Shown: positions 17,373 through 27,442, counted from the first letter of the stretch. The stretch: DNA of 40,926 nt from Acidobacteriaceae bacterium (GCA_013361705.1 JABFXN010000178.1:1-40926), one strand, 5' to 3'. Notes: generated by a model not told the origin, from the sequence alone. Made by a program: numbers and translations.

Positions 17373-18281
17373 ATGCGTTTGACGCAACTGCGACAGGCAG
17401 ATCTCAATCTCCTGGTTGTCTTCGCTGTCTTTGCCGAGGAGAGAAATGTTTCGCGCGCCGCGACCCGGCTGCTGCTGAGCCAGCCGGCCGTGAGCCGAGC
17501 CTTACAGCGGCTGCGTGACATGTTTCATGACGATCTCTTTGTTCGATCGGCTGGGAGTTACGAACTCACACCGCAGGGTCAACGCCTGTTGAGCGAGTTG
17601 GAGGTCATGCTGCCGAAGCTGGACCGTCTGTTGAGCGGCTCAAACTTTGATCCCGCGAACGAACAGGCTAACTTTCGGATTGCGGTGACGGACAATGGAG
17701 CCGCCGTCCTGATTCCTGCGCTCTGCCGCGACGTGTTGCCGAAGGCAAAGAAGGTACGCTTCGAGTTCGTGGCCTGGCACAACGGCACCTTTGACGAAGT
17801 AAGACATGGCAGCGTGGATCTGACCTTCGCCGCCAGCATCGTGGAGGCTCCATCCCCGCTGCAGAGCCAGACGATCTTCGACGAGGAGTTCGTCTGCGTG
17901 GTCGATGCGAAGTATCCCTCGAAGAAGGCGATGAGGCTGGAGCAGTATCTTCAGGCCGAGCACATCTGCGTCAGTATTCAGGGTGGGATTCAGGTCGCGC
18001 CGGACAAGCCGCTGGCGGCCAAAGGCTATAAGCGCCAGATCGCCGTACATGTACCGTACTTTGAGGCGGCGGTACGTTGTGTTGCAGGAACGAAGTTGAT
18101 GGCCACGGTCCCGAAGAAGTTCATGGCGGCAGCCATCTCCAACCCAGCGATCAAGATACTGAAGCCGCCCGCCGAGATCAGCACCTTCCGCTACGTGATG
18201 ACGTGGCATCCGCGCCTGAACACGGATGCCGCACACACGTGGCTTAGAGCCACGATGAGAGAGATTGGCGGAAGGATCTAG
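17373..18281 (+). CDS. LysR family transcriptional regulator
   Basis: LRQADLNLLVVFAVFAEERNVSRAATRLLLSQPAVSRALQRLRDMFHDDLFVRS HTH; divergent from 16274..17254. Start at ATG 17373. Confidence 0.9.
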   Translation: MRLTQLRQADLNLLVVFAVFAEERNVSRAATRLLLSQPAVSRALQRLRDMFHDDLFVRSAGSYELTPQGQRLLSELEVMLPKLDRLLSGSNFDPANEQANFRIAVTDNGAAVLIPALCRDVLPKAKKVRFEFVAWHNGTFDEVRHGSVDLTFAASIVEAPSPLQSQTIFDEEFVCVVDAKYPSKKAMRLEQYLQAEHICVSIQGGIQVAPDKPLAAKGYKRQIAVHVPYFEAAVRCVAGTKLMATVPKKFMAAAISNPAIKILKPPAEISTFRYVMTWHPRLNTDAAHTWLRATMREIGGRI

Positions 18282-18282
18282 T

Positions 18283-18756
18283 TTAGCGATGACGGACGAC
18301 GGTTCCACGCGGCCCTGAGCGAGTGATAACAGCATTGCCCGTGCCACGGCCAACGACCGTGCGGTTTGCAGAGTTTCCATTCGGCCCGGTCACCGTAGTG
18401 GAGTTGCCGCCGGCATAACGCTGTGTATTCCGTGACACGGTCTGCCCGTTTGGTCCGGTCGCGGTAACATTCACATCGCCGGTGCCGCGGCCGGTAACGG
18501 TACGCGAAGCAGTCTGTCCATTCGGTCCGGTAACGGTAGTCGAGTTGCCACCGGCGTAGTGATCGGTGGTACGGGTGGCGGTCTGTCCGTTCGGGCCCGT
18601 AACGGTAACGTTCGTCTGGCCGTTGCCACGGGTTGCGGTACGTGTCGCGGTCTGCCCGTTGGCGCCGGTCACGGTGGTTGTGGTGGTGCTGCTCTGCGCC
18701 TGTACCATTCCCGTACTTAGAGCAAGGGCGGCCGCGATGACAGGAAGTCTATTCAT
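18283..18756 (-). CDS. Small exported repeat protein (TGPNGQTATR repeats)
   Basis: Signal MNRLPVIAAALALSTGMVQAQ then about 6 units of ~23 aa containing VTGPNGQTATRT. Confidence 0.75.
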   Translation of the reverse strand: MNRLPVIAAALALSTGMVQAQSSTTTTTVTGANGQTATRTATRGNGQTNVTVTGPNGQTATRTTDHYAGGNSTTVTGPNGQTASRTVTGRGTGDVNVTATGPNGQTVSRNTQRYAGGNSTTVTGPNGNSANRTVVGRGTGNAVITRSGPRGTVVRHR

Positions 18757-18980
18757 GATGTGTCTCCTTCAGATACAACGTGCGGCGGCAGATTTGCTGC
18801 CGACATTTGTGTGAGAACCGGCGGCATGGTAATGGTCGCGGGAGAGAAGTGTAAGGTTATGTCTGCTCCGGAAGGCGTGAGCGTTTGTAAGGATTTGTCG
18901 TATTACAAGGGTCAACAGCAACCGATGCCCCTGCTTCGTGTTTCTATGACCAAAGACGAAATTCACTTCTGGCGGATCTG

Positions 18981-19694
18981 GTGATGATGCAGGTGGAACA
19001 CAGCAACGCGCCATCGTTGCTTGTCATTGATGACGATATTGAGCTTTGCGGCATGCTGCGTTCTCTGCTGGAGATGGAGCAGTTTGCCGTCACAATGCGA
19101 CACGATGTAGCGAGCGGGCTTGCCGAAGCCCTCTCCGGCAGACACCGACTTGTTGTACTCGACATCATGCTGCCGGGAGGTGACGGCCGTACTCTGCTGC
19201 GGGATCTCCGCGCCAGATTACCGGTCCCGGTCATCATGCTGACAGCGCGTGGGGAGGCTACCGATCGCATCTCCGGGCTTGAGGATGGAGCGGACGATTA
19301 TCTTGCGAAGCCTTTCAACCCTGGAGAGCTGATCGCCCGCATACGCGCCGTGTTGCGCAGACACGCTCCTCCGGTGCCTGCTGACATCATCGTTGTAGGC
19401 GATATCACGGTGGAAGTCGCCCACAGGCGGGCGCTGCGTGATGGGGCTTCGATAGACCTGACCTCAGCAGAGTTCGATCTGCTGGTTGTACTGCTTCGCC
19501 GTGCAGGCGATTGTGTCACGCGCGACGATCTCTCTCAGCAGGCCCTGGGGCGCCCAATCGGCCCGGTGGATCGCAGCATCGATAACCATATGAGTAACCT
19601 GCGGAGAAAACTCGGACCCCATGCCGATGGCAGAGAGCGCATCCGGAATATCCGCAGTATGGGTTACTGCTACACCGGGAGTCCTCATGGTTAG
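18981..19694 (+). CDS. OmpR/CpxR-type response regulator
   Basis: LLVIDDDIELCGMLRSLL, VVLDIMLPGGDGRTLLRDLR, PVIMLTARGEATDRISGLEDGADDYLAKPFNPGELIARIRAVLRR; winged-helix C-terminus. Confidence 0.93.
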   Translation: MMMQVEHSNAPSLLVIDDDIELCGMLRSLLEMEQFAVTMRHDVASGLAEALSGRHRLVVLDIMLPGGDGRTLLRDLRARLPVPVIMLTARGEATDRISGLEDGADDYLAKPFNPGELIARIRAVLRRHAPPVPADIIVVGDITVEVAHRRALRDGASIDLTSAEFDLLVVLLRRAGDCVTRDDLSQQALGRPIGPVDRSIDNHMSNLRRKLGPHADGRERIRNIRSMGYCYTGSPHG

Positions 19695-21048
19695 GGTGTT
19701 CCCGAGGATCTTTGGCAAGGTCTTTCTGTCGTTCTGGGCCTCATCGCTGCTGGTGCTCATTGCGGTCGGCGCGGTGAACGCTGCTCTGGGAACTCGTCCG
19801 CTGCTGCGCGTGTGGCTGGCGAACTCGCTCACCTGGTATGGCCAGACGGCGGTCGAACTGCATGAGCATGGTGGCCCATCCACTCTGAACAACTACCTGA
19901 CGGATATCCAGGGATCTGGAATAGAGGGTGCTCTGCTCGGCCCGGATGGAGCTCTGCTTGGCTCTCACGGTGTGCCTGCAGCAACCGAGGCCGTACTGGC
20001 CAGAGAGCGACTTAGCCGGCGGAACGAAAACGACATCCAGACCTGGACATCGGCAATACCGATCCATGGCAATCGGGGAGAGTATGTCTTCGTTGCGTTA
20101 GAGCACCCGAGACGACGGGTACGGATTGCATTTCAGCCGGCCGCGTTGCTGGCACGCATTGCCGCCGGTCTGGTGGTTGCGAGCCTGCTCTGTTTCCTGA
20201 TGGCGCACTATCTCACGCGGCCGATCCGTACCTTGCAGGGTGTAGCCAGACGTTTTGCCGCGGGCGATCTGAAGGCGCGTGCTACCCCCGTGATGGGGCC
20301 ACGCGAAGACGAGCTGGGCGAGCTTGCCATCGACTTCGATCGCATGGCCGACCGCGTACAGACATTGATCGAACGGCAGCAGACGCTACTGCGCGATATC
20401 TCGCATGAGCTTCGATCGCCCCTGGCCCGGCTGACCCTGTCTGCGGAATTGGTCAGGCGAGGCGATACCGACGCAGCATCACGCATGGAAGGCGATCTTC
20501 AGCGGCTTGAGGCACTGATCTCCGAGCTTCTGACACTCAGCCGCATGGAAGCCTCAGACCGGAACTCTCGCAAAGACCGGATCGATCTTTCCAGCATGGT
20601 CCGCCGTATTCTGGAAGACGCTGCGTTTGAAGGCAGACCGGAGCAGAAGACATTGGTGCAGACCGGAGCCGATGAGGTGATGATCCAGGGTGATGCCAAC
20701 CTGCTGGAACGCTGCATCGAGAACGTCGTCCGCAATGCGATTCAACATACACCGCGGCACACAGGGATTGAAGTGAATGTCACACTCTCGGGCGAGACAT
20801 CAACCAGGCAGGTGGCGACGATACGTGTGATCGATGAGGGCGAAGGCGTCCCCGAACATGCTTTGCCGCATCTGTTCGAACCGTTCTTTCGCGTTTCGGC
20901 ATCGAGGGAACAGAGCGGACGCGGTGCCGGACTGGGGCTTTCCATCAGCCAGCGGATTGTAGAGCTGCATGGAGGCGCCATGGAAGCCTGCAATCGTGTG
21001 GAAGGCGGGTTGGAGGTGACGATGCGTTTCCCGGTGGTGCAAGGGTGA
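19687..21048 (+). CDS. CpxA-type sensor histidine kinase
   Basis: HAMP region, LLRDISHELRSPLARLTLSAELVRRGD, NVVRNAIQHTP, GRGAGLGLSISQRIVELHGG; start overlaps the RR stop. Confidence 0.92.
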   Translation: MVRVFPRIFGKVFLSFWASSLLVLIAVGAVNAALGTRPLLRVWLANSLTWYGQTAVELHEHGGPSTLNNYLTDIQGSGIEGALLGPDGALLGSHGVPAATEAVLARERLSRRNENDIQTWTSAIPIHGNRGEYVFVALEHPRRRVRIAFQPAALLARIAAGLVVASLLCFLMAHYLTRPIRTLQGVARRFAAGDLKARATPVMGPREDELGELAIDFDRMADRVQTLIERQQTLLRDISHELRSPLARLTLSAELVRRGDTDAASRMEGDLQRLEALISELLTLSRMEASDRNSRKDRIDLSSMVRRILEDAAFEGRPEQKTLVQTGADEVMIQGDANLLERCIENVVRNAIQHTPRHTGIEVNVTLSGETSTRQVATIRVIDEGEGVPEHALPHLFEPFFRVSASREQSGRGAGLGLSISQRIVELHGGAMEACNRVEGGLEVTMRFPVVQG

Positions 21049-21067
21049 GGTTCGAATACAGATCCCA

Positions 21068-21091
21068 CCCCAACCGACAAGTTCGTCGGGG
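21068..21091. repeat. Family B palindrome (imperfect)
   Basis: CCCCAACCGACAAGTTCGTCGGGG. Confidence 0.6.
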
Positions 21092-21157
21092 ATCCCGATA
21101 TGCGATGGATGGGCACCCGGTGCCGGGGTTACTTCTGCTGATACGTCTTGGTAACTC

Positions 21158-22063
21158 CTAAGGAAGCCCCAATGCCTGTAGAAAGGCATCGACGGCATCG
21201 GTGTAGGCGCCGGGAAGGCCGAGGTTGGCGTTTACCTGCATGTGCGAAAGGTTCTGCGGAAGCACCTCTGCCTTGCCGCCGAGTGCCTTTACCTTCGCAG
21301 CAAACCGCTCAGCCTGCGGGCATGGATGGTCGGGACGACTGGTGGAACAGATCAGAAGCATCGGCATGGGGGTCCGGGTAAGCTGCTGCATCGGCGAGTT
21401 CTGGTTCCAGTAGGACGGATCCGTGCCGAAGGCATTGTCATAGAGACGGTAGTGAGGGTGCTGCATGGTCTCCACCAGATCGAGTGTTGCCGTGTCGAGC
21501 GATACGGTCGCCAGCCATGGCTTCGCTCCCTGATCTGCAACCAACGAAGGCGATGTACTGAGAAGATCGACAAGATGCGCACCGGCCGAATGCCCCATCA
21601 GGACGATGCGATTTGAATCTGCTCCCCAGGAGGTCGCCTTAGCCTGTACAACACGGAGGGCTTTCGCAACGTCCTGCGCCTGCTCCAGCGGCCCAGCGGC
21701 AGGAAGGAGCCGGTTGTCCGCCGAGATAAAGACATAGCCTTTCCGCAGCCAGTAGTTCGCTTTATTCACGACAACTTCGCTCAATGTCTTATCGCCGATC
21801 TGCCAGCCCCCGCCATGCACCATGAGGATGATCGGAGCATTGTGTGGATTCGGCGGCAGGTAGACGTCCATGATCTGCGACGATGCCGGGCCATAAGCTA
21901 CGTCGCGGCGGAACGTTGCCCCAGACGGAAGGGAGAGACCACGCCGGACAAGCCGGATGGGCGGGGTGTCCTGTTGCTGCGGCGACGCCTGCACAGCGAA
22001 GGAGGCGAACAACAGCGCTGAAACAATGCACGACCTCACAAGACACCTCCGCCAGACACTCAC
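21158..22063 (-). CDS. Exported alpha/beta hydrolase (esterase/lipase)
   Basis: PIILMVHGGGWQIGDK, YVFISADNRLLP, IVLMGHSAGAHLVDLL. Confidence 0.87.
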   Translation of the reverse strand: MSVWRRCLVRSCIVSALLFASFAVQASPQQQDTPPIRLVRRGLSLPSGATFRRDVAYGPASSQIMDVYLPPNPHNAPIILMVHGGGWQIGDKTLSEVVVNKANYWLRKGYVFISADNRLLPAAGPLEQAQDVAKALRVVQAKATSWGADSNRIVLMGHSAGAHLVDLLSTSPSLVADQGAKPWLATVSLDTATLDLVETMQHPHYRLYDNAFGTDPSYWNQNSPMQQLTRTPMPMLLICSTSRPDHPCPQAERFAAKVKALGGKAEVLPQNLSHMQVNANLGLPGAYTDAVDAFLQALGLP

Positions 22064-22515
22064 TGCATGTTGCCTGAACCGCGGTTCTGCATGCGAGCCC
22101 GAGCCTGTTGCCTCATCTGCTGCTCGATCTGGGCATATTGCTGCTTCTGCTGGTCATTGAGGATAGGATCGATCTTCTTGTCGCTATCTTCCATGATCTT
22201 CTTTGCCTTACGCATGCGCTGCATGGGACGTGAAGAGGTGTCTTCTCTCAGGTCTCGCAGCTTCTGTTGACGATCGGCGATGATGGGCTTGATCTGTGTC
22301 TTCTGGTCCTCTGTCAGATTGAGCCTGGCGGCGAGCATATCCACGACTTCGTCAGGGTCCATCGGCTGACGGCCTGTGGTTGCAGAGGAAGCTTGATCCT
22401 GTGCGTTCTGATCTCGAAGACTGAGGTCTTCGGCATACGCGCGGCACAGAGGTCCGGCAAAGAGCAAACAACTCATCAGAGAGATTGCCCACGAATTTAT
22501 CCAGAGACGTTTCAT
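22060..22515 (-). CDS. Exported Spy/CpxP-like (LTXXQ-like) protein
   Basis: Signal peptide; LAARLNLTEDQKTQIKPIIADRQQKLRDLRED...DPILNDQQKQQYAQIEQQMRQQ. Confidence 0.6.
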   Translation of the reverse strand: MKRLWINSWAISLMSCLLFAGPLCRAYAEDLSLRDQNAQDQASSATTGRQPMDPDEVVDMLAARLNLTEDQKTQIKPIIADRQQKLRDLREDTSSRPMQRMRKAKKIMEDSDKKIDPILNDQQKQQYAQIEQQMRQQARARMQNRGSGNMQ

Positions 22516-22693
22516 AGTGAAGGATCCTTTCCTGCTTCGGCAGAGGGGAAGAGATAGATGGCGATCTCATGATCAGCATCTATCTCATCAGACAGGGCCG
22601 GGCATCTTCCTGTTGCGCTCCGGAGTGTAAGGAAATGTCAGGATGAGTATTGCCGGAGAAGATCCGGAGCATTCTTCACGGGAGCGTCCGGTG

Positions 22694-23491
22694 CTACTTC
22701 CGTCCAGAAACGAGCAGGGCCTTCCATCCCATGCTACTCATAGGCAGACGATCCCCACTGGCCAGAATGACCGTACCGTCTCCGCGACCTTCGCGGAAGA
22801 CCTCTCGCACGCATGTGAGGTTGACGATGGCGGATCGATGGATTCTGACGAAACGTGAGGGGTCGAGAGTGGCCGCAAGGTCCTTCATGCTTTCACGAAG
22901 AATAAACTCTTTGTGTCCTGAGTGGATGCGGACATAATAATCAGCTGCTTCAATCCATTCGATTGCTTCTACATCGAGAAAGGTGGTCTTTGCGCCGTCA
23001 GGCACGAGCAGTCGTTTCGCATAGGTAGCCGGCGGCTGCGATGCGGAACCGAGGGATGCGAACATGGAGCGCAACGTCTCTTCCAGATCATTCCGATAGC
23101 TTGCGGAGGCCTGCTCTCGGTTGCGTTCCCGCACACGTTCCTTGACGCGCTCGATCGTCGACGCAAGGCGCTCTTGTTCGATCGGCTTTGTCAGGTAGTC
23201 CAATGCATGCACTTCGAACGCCCGGACGGCGTGATGGTTGTGTGCCGTAACAAAGACTGTCACCGGCATCTCTCGAACACCAACCCTCTCGATCAGATCG
23301 AAACCGTTTTCGCCGGGCATCTGAATATCGAGAAAGACCACATCCACTGGGCGGGAGCTGAGAAACGCATAGGCTTCGCGGCTGTTTCTGCACTCGCCGC
23401 TGACCTCAATCTCAGGGTCGCCGGAGAGCAGACGGTTCATGCGGGTGCGGGCAAGTGCCTCGTCGTCGACGATCAATGCACGCAGACTCAT
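22694..23491 (-). CDS. LytTR family response regulator
   Basis: LRALIVDDEALARTRMNRLL, VVFLDIQMPGENGFDLIERV, LTKPIEQERL; LytTR domain FLDVEAIEWIEAADYYVRIHSGHKEFILRESMKDLAATLDPSRFVRIHRSAIVN. Confidence 0.93.
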   Translation of the reverse strand: MSLRALIVDDEALARTRMNRLLSGDPEIEVSGECRNSREAYAFLSSRPVDVVFLDIQMPGENGFDLIERVGVREMPVTVFVTAHNHHAVRAFEVHALDYLTKPIEQERLASTIERVKERVRERNREQASASYRNDLEETLRSMFASLGSASQPPATYAKRLLVPDGAKTTFLDVEAIEWIEAADYYVRIHSGHKEFILRESMKDLAATLDPSRFVRIHRSAIVNLTCVREVFREGRGDGTVILASGDRLPMSSMGWKALLVSGRK

Positions 23492-24633
23492 ACAGCGGCA
23501 ACCTCATAGGGGATGGCGATGCTTACGAGGAATCCGCCCGCCGCTGCCTGCTCCGTCTGGAAGGAGTGCTTGTCCGGATAAAAGTGGGCAAGGCGGCTCG
23601 CGGTGTTTCTGAGACCGATGCCGTGACCCGTGACAGCTTGCGTACTCAGGCCGGGACCATTGTCATGAATGCGGAGAAGCAGGGTGCCGTTGCGATTTTC
23701 AACGGAGGTCTGAATAACGCCACCATCTTCAAGCTTACCGATGCCATGGCGTATGGCGTTCTCGATCAATGGCTGCAACAGGAAACTTGGCACCAGCGCA
23801 TTGAGTGCTGACGGATCGATGCGGAACTGGAGTTGAAGACGATCTGAGAATCGGACCTGCTCAATAGCGAGATAGTTTTCAACATTCTCGAGCTCCTGCG
23901 CCAACGGGACCTTCTGCGGAGCGGAGCGTGTCAGTGTCGTCTTCAGGATGATGTTGAGGTGCTTTAGCATCGCTGACGCCTTCTGCTGCTGGCCGAGCTC
24001 CACCAGGGTTGTGATGGCGTTGAGTGTATTGAAAAGGAAGTGCGGTTCAACCTGCATCTGCAGCGCATGAAGCTGTGCTGCAGAGAGTTCCTTCTGCAGC
24101 TCAAGCGAGCGCAGGGAGTTTCGTTGCGCCAGCAACTGCAGCTTGACGACGGCGGCAACGCCAAAGATGAATCCATAGACCAGCATCTCCAGCCCCCAAC
24201 GATTGAGTACCAGATAGCGTGTCCACGTCAGATGGATAGCTGCCTGGACTGCCGGCGTAAGAAAGAGGAAATCCATCCAAGCCATCAGCAACAGATGGAG
24301 AACACCAAGGATCGAGGCCATCGCGGCATGCACCGCGAGAACCGCGATGCTTAGTTGAAGCAGCTGCGGTCTCGATTGCGCCGCTCGCCATAACCCGAGA
24401 GCAATGCCTCCCCACCATCCCGCCAGAACAAAACCATAGCGAAGCGAGGGAATAGAGGTGATGGAGTGACATTCTGAAGCAGTGATAAGCGTAATGCCGA
24501 GTGTGATCGGCATTACGATATGCCATGCCCTGATATCGAAGGCGGCAGCTCCAGCCGGCGGAGAGGCGGAAGAGTGGTGCTGATCGAGCACAGGAGGGGC
24601 GGCAGCTTCGAGATTGCTCATGAAGAGACCCAT
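23488..24633 (-). CDS. LytS-type sensor histidine kinase
   Basis: LHALQMQVEPHFLFNTLNAITTLVELGQQQKASAMLKHLNIILKTTL; LLQPLIENAIRHGIGKLEDGG; multiple TM helices. Confidence 0.92.
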   Translation of the reverse strand: MGLFMSNLEAAAPPVLDQHHSSASPPAGAAAFDIRAWHIVMPITLGITLITASECHSITSIPSLRYGFVLAGWWGGIALGLWRAAQSRPQLLQLSIAVLAVHAAMASILGVLHLLLMAWMDFLFLTPAVQAAIHLTWTRYLVLNRWGLEMLVYGFIFGVAAVVKLQLLAQRNSLRSLELQKELSAAQLHALQMQVEPHFLFNTLNAITTLVELGQQQKASAMLKHLNIILKTTLTRSAPQKVPLAQELENVENYLAIEQVRFSDRLQLQFRIDPSALNALVPSFLLQPLIENAIRHGIGKLEDGGVIQTSVENRNGTLLLRIHDNGPGLSTQAVTGHGIGLRNTASRLAHFYPDKHSFQTEQAAAGGFLVSIAIPYEVAAV

Positions 24634-24679
24634 GGGTCGCCTCCGTTGAGAATGTCTGTCTTCATTGTACGAATACCTC

Positions 24680-27442
24680 TCAAAAAGAGAATCGTGCGCC
24701 GGCTTCGAGCCGCCTGGCAGGTTCGGCCTGGTAAGGCTTGTCCAGAGAAGGCGAGGAGACTACAGTCCCAACCCCGTTTACATTGACGTGGTTCAAAACA
24801 TTAGCAGCGCGAAGGTTGAAGGTAAGGGTTCGTGCGTGCTCCTTGTCTTTCGGGTTGAGTGTAAAGGCGCGGCTGAGATTCATGTCGAGATGAATCGTAG
24901 ACGGCATTGTGCCGACATTCCGGGGCACGTTGCCGTTGGTAGTGTCGGCCGTCATCAGGCCATACCGTGTGTGGTAGACGCCTCCGGGCATTCCGGGAGA
25001 AGCATAGGAAGGACGATCGTTCACGATACCGTCGCCATTCGCATCGGTTCCGGTGGTGATGGTATATGCCGCACCAGTGTACGCATCGAACTGGGCTGCG
25101 ACTTCAACCTTGCGAGGAAGGATAAGGCTGCCAATAAAGGAACCTCCGTTGAGTCTCAGCCAGTCGGCACGGGCGGACTCTCCTTGTTCGCTGTAAGAAG
25201 ATTGCGGGCTGACGATGCCGTCGCCTCCGTTTGCTTTGAAATTCGCGTGACGGTAGTACGCGCGCAGGTTGAAACGTTTGTAGCTCTGCTGCTCGACAGA
25301 GACGGATACGAGATTACCTGCGAGATGCCCCGAGTTTTCGTAGCGCAGGATGTTTTCATTGCCGCCATACGGGCGCGGTGCGCGCAGTGCCGCGATTGGG
25401 TCGCCAGGTGCGCCAATGCTTGTACCCACGATGGGCGCGTTGATATTTCGCAGGCGAAGCACATTCCAGTCTCCCCCGAAAAAAAAGGCCGAACGTGCCA
25501 GCCATTGGTGGGCGAAGGTGTGCTCAACGGTGAAGTATCCAGTGAAGGTGGTTGTTTGTAGAAGCGCCCGTGCAAACTCCCGCCGGGTAGAGACGGCAAT
25601 GGAGGCCGGGGTTGGATTGAGCGGAGCGCTGTAGCTGGGAGAGTAGACCACGACCTGCTGCTGACGCCTGCCGTCGAGCCTGAAGCCATCCGCAATCGTG
25701 TCTGCATCGATGAAGTTCGAAAAGATGCCGGCACGCGCGTGGATCACCCAGGCGGATTTCTTATCGGGGGACCAGGCGATGCCGAGCCGAGGCTCGAAGT
25801 TGGCAAAACTGCCTGGCGAGGTCTGGAACTGATAGCGAAATCCTCCCGACAGTGTGAGCCGCTGAGCGACCTGGAAGTTCTCTTCGAAATACAGCGCGTT
25901 TTGCCATTGCGTGAAGTTCACTTCGGGATTGCCGCGGGTCTGTTGATAGGTGGTGGGATTGCCTCCTGGCAATCCAAGCAAGGTGCGGCGGTATTGCTCC
26001 ATGCCGTCAACGGTCATGGTTTGTCCCGTGAGAGCATTCTGAGTGTCCAAAGCCGGCGCGCTCCCTCCACCAAAGAGAAACGCTCCATTGAAAGTGTCGG
26101 GCGTATGGTTGTGAGTCACGATGCCTAGGCTCTGGATGCCCAGCTTGAGTGTGTTCCTGCCTTTCGTGAACATGGCATCGTGATCGAGCTCCAGGGTGTA
26201 TCGACGGTCGTCGGTCGCCTGGCTTGTTGCGCCGCCGCTAGTGAAGTATCCCGCCACCTGTAATGAAGGCGTTGTCGCATTGGGTGTGTTCTGGCTTCTT
26301 CGGGATGACAGCCCAACCTTGGTCTGATGAAGTTGGCCGGCGCCATGCGTAAACTCATTGGCAAGGCGGAACTCGTATTGGCTCGCCGTAGTGGAGTAAC
26401 CGGCTTCCGGAAGAACCAGAGCACTGACTCCCTGGTTGCCGAGACTATTTACATTCGCGGCGAAGGAGCCGGTGAACGTGTCAGATTGGCCAAGCTGCCA
26501 GCCGCTGCGCAGCGAGGCCACCCATAAGCGCTGTGGCGTGGGAACGGTCTGGTGGAACGGAACAACGGTGAAATCACTTGCTAGAATCTGTGCATTCACG
26601 ACTTTGAACTCGTCGATATCGCGCTTTTCAAGGGCGGCGGAGAAATCTCCACGGCCGGGAAGAATAGGTCCGCTGAGCTCGAAGCCGTAGCGGCGTTTGC
26701 TTGCCGGAGTCGCCGAAGGTGCAAATGCGGTCGTCGCATTCCAGCTTCCATTACTACCGGTAAAGAATGCAGCGCCGTGTATGGCTGCGGCGCCAGGCTT
26801 CGTCTTGATCTCGATGAGACCTCCACCATAGGGAGGCCAACGATACTCGGCGGAGAAGAGATCGGGGTTGACGCGAATCGATGCGATCGAACTTTTCGGA
26901 GGCAGTGTGGTGGCGTTCTGAAATCCATCGACAGTGATGCGCGCAGTGCTGGGATCACCGCCATTTTGCGACGCGAGCATCTGCAATTGGCGCAGCAGAT
27001 CGTCGGGATCGTCGGCGAGTTGCTGCACATCTCGTTCGTCCAATGTGACGGTGCCTGGCCCTCGCCCTGGGTCAAGAGCGACGGTGTTGTCGTCGGCGCT
27101 GACCTGCACCTGAGACTCCACTGAAGCAATCGAGAGTTGGATATCGAGGTGAAGTTGCTGTGAGTTTGCCGTCCGGCCGAGAGTCTGCGGAGCGAATCCA
27201 TCCGCACGTACCTGCAGAGTAAAAGAACGGGAAAGACACGGCAGCAGGTAGTGTCCACTCTGGTCACTCGTTGCCACTGCGCCAGTAGAGGCTTGTATGG
27301 TTGCACCGGGAACGATGGCTCCGCTGGGATCGGTTACCAGACCATCAACGCGAACGCCGCGGACGCATGGCTGTTGCGCCGAAGACGAAAGAGTAGCGAT
27401 CGCGATGCCGAAGACAATGCAGGATGTTCGAGATGAGAGCAT
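24680..27442 (-). CDS. TonB-dependent receptor with N-terminal carboxypeptidase-regulatory-like domain
   Basis: GLVTDPSGAIVPGATIQASTGAVATSDQSGHYLLPCL; plug ITVDGFQNATTLPPKSSIASIRVNPDLFSAEYRWPPYGGGLIEIKTK; terminal RRLEAGARFSF. Confidence 0.9.
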   Translation of the reverse strand: MLSSRTSCIVFGIAIATLSSSAQQPCVRGVRVDGLVTDPSGAIVPGATIQASTGAVATSDQSGHYLLPCLSRSFTLQVRADGFAPQTLGRTANSQQLHLDIQLSIASVESQVQVSADDNTVALDPGRGPGTVTLDERDVQQLADDPDDLLRQLQMLASQNGGDPSTARITVDGFQNATTLPPKSSIASIRVNPDLFSAEYRWPPYGGGLIEIKTKPGAAAIHGAAFFTGSNGSWNATTAFAPSATPASKRRYGFELSGPILPGRGDFSAALEKRDIDEFKVVNAQILASDFTVVPFHQTVPTPQRLWVASLRSGWQLGQSDTFTGSFAANVNSLGNQGVSALVLPEAGYSTTASQYEFRLANEFTHGAGQLHQTKVGLSSRRSQNTPNATTPSLQVAGYFTSGGATSQATDDRRYTLELDHDAMFTKGRNTLKLGIQSLGIVTHNHTPDTFNGAFLFGGGSAPALDTQNALTGQTMTVDGMEQYRRTLLGLPGGNPTTYQQTRGNPEVNFTQWQNALYFEENFQVAQRLTLSGGFRYQFQTSPGSFANFEPRLGIAWSPDKKSAWVIHARAGIFSNFIDADTIADGFRLDGRRQQQVVVYSPSYSAPLNPTPASIAVSTRREFARALLQTTTFTGYFTVEHTFAHQWLARSAFFFGGDWNVLRLRNINAPIVGTSIGAPGDPIAALRAPRPYGGNENILRYENSGHLAGNLVSVSVEQQSYKRFNLRAYYRHANFKANGGDGIVSPQSSYSEQGESARADWLRLNGGSFIGSLILPRKVEVAAQFDAYTGAAYTITTGTDANGDGIVNDRPSYASPGMPGGVYHTRYGLMTADTTNGNVPRNVGTMPSTIHLDMNLSRAFTLNPKDKEHARTLTFNLRAANVLNHVNVNGVGTVVSSPSLDKPYQAEPARRLEAGARFSF

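Noticed and set aside
26596-27306. 236-aa minus-strand ORF inside the TonB-dependent receptor
   Set aside because: Alternative frame of a convincing 920-aa receptor; Ser/Arg-rich artefact.
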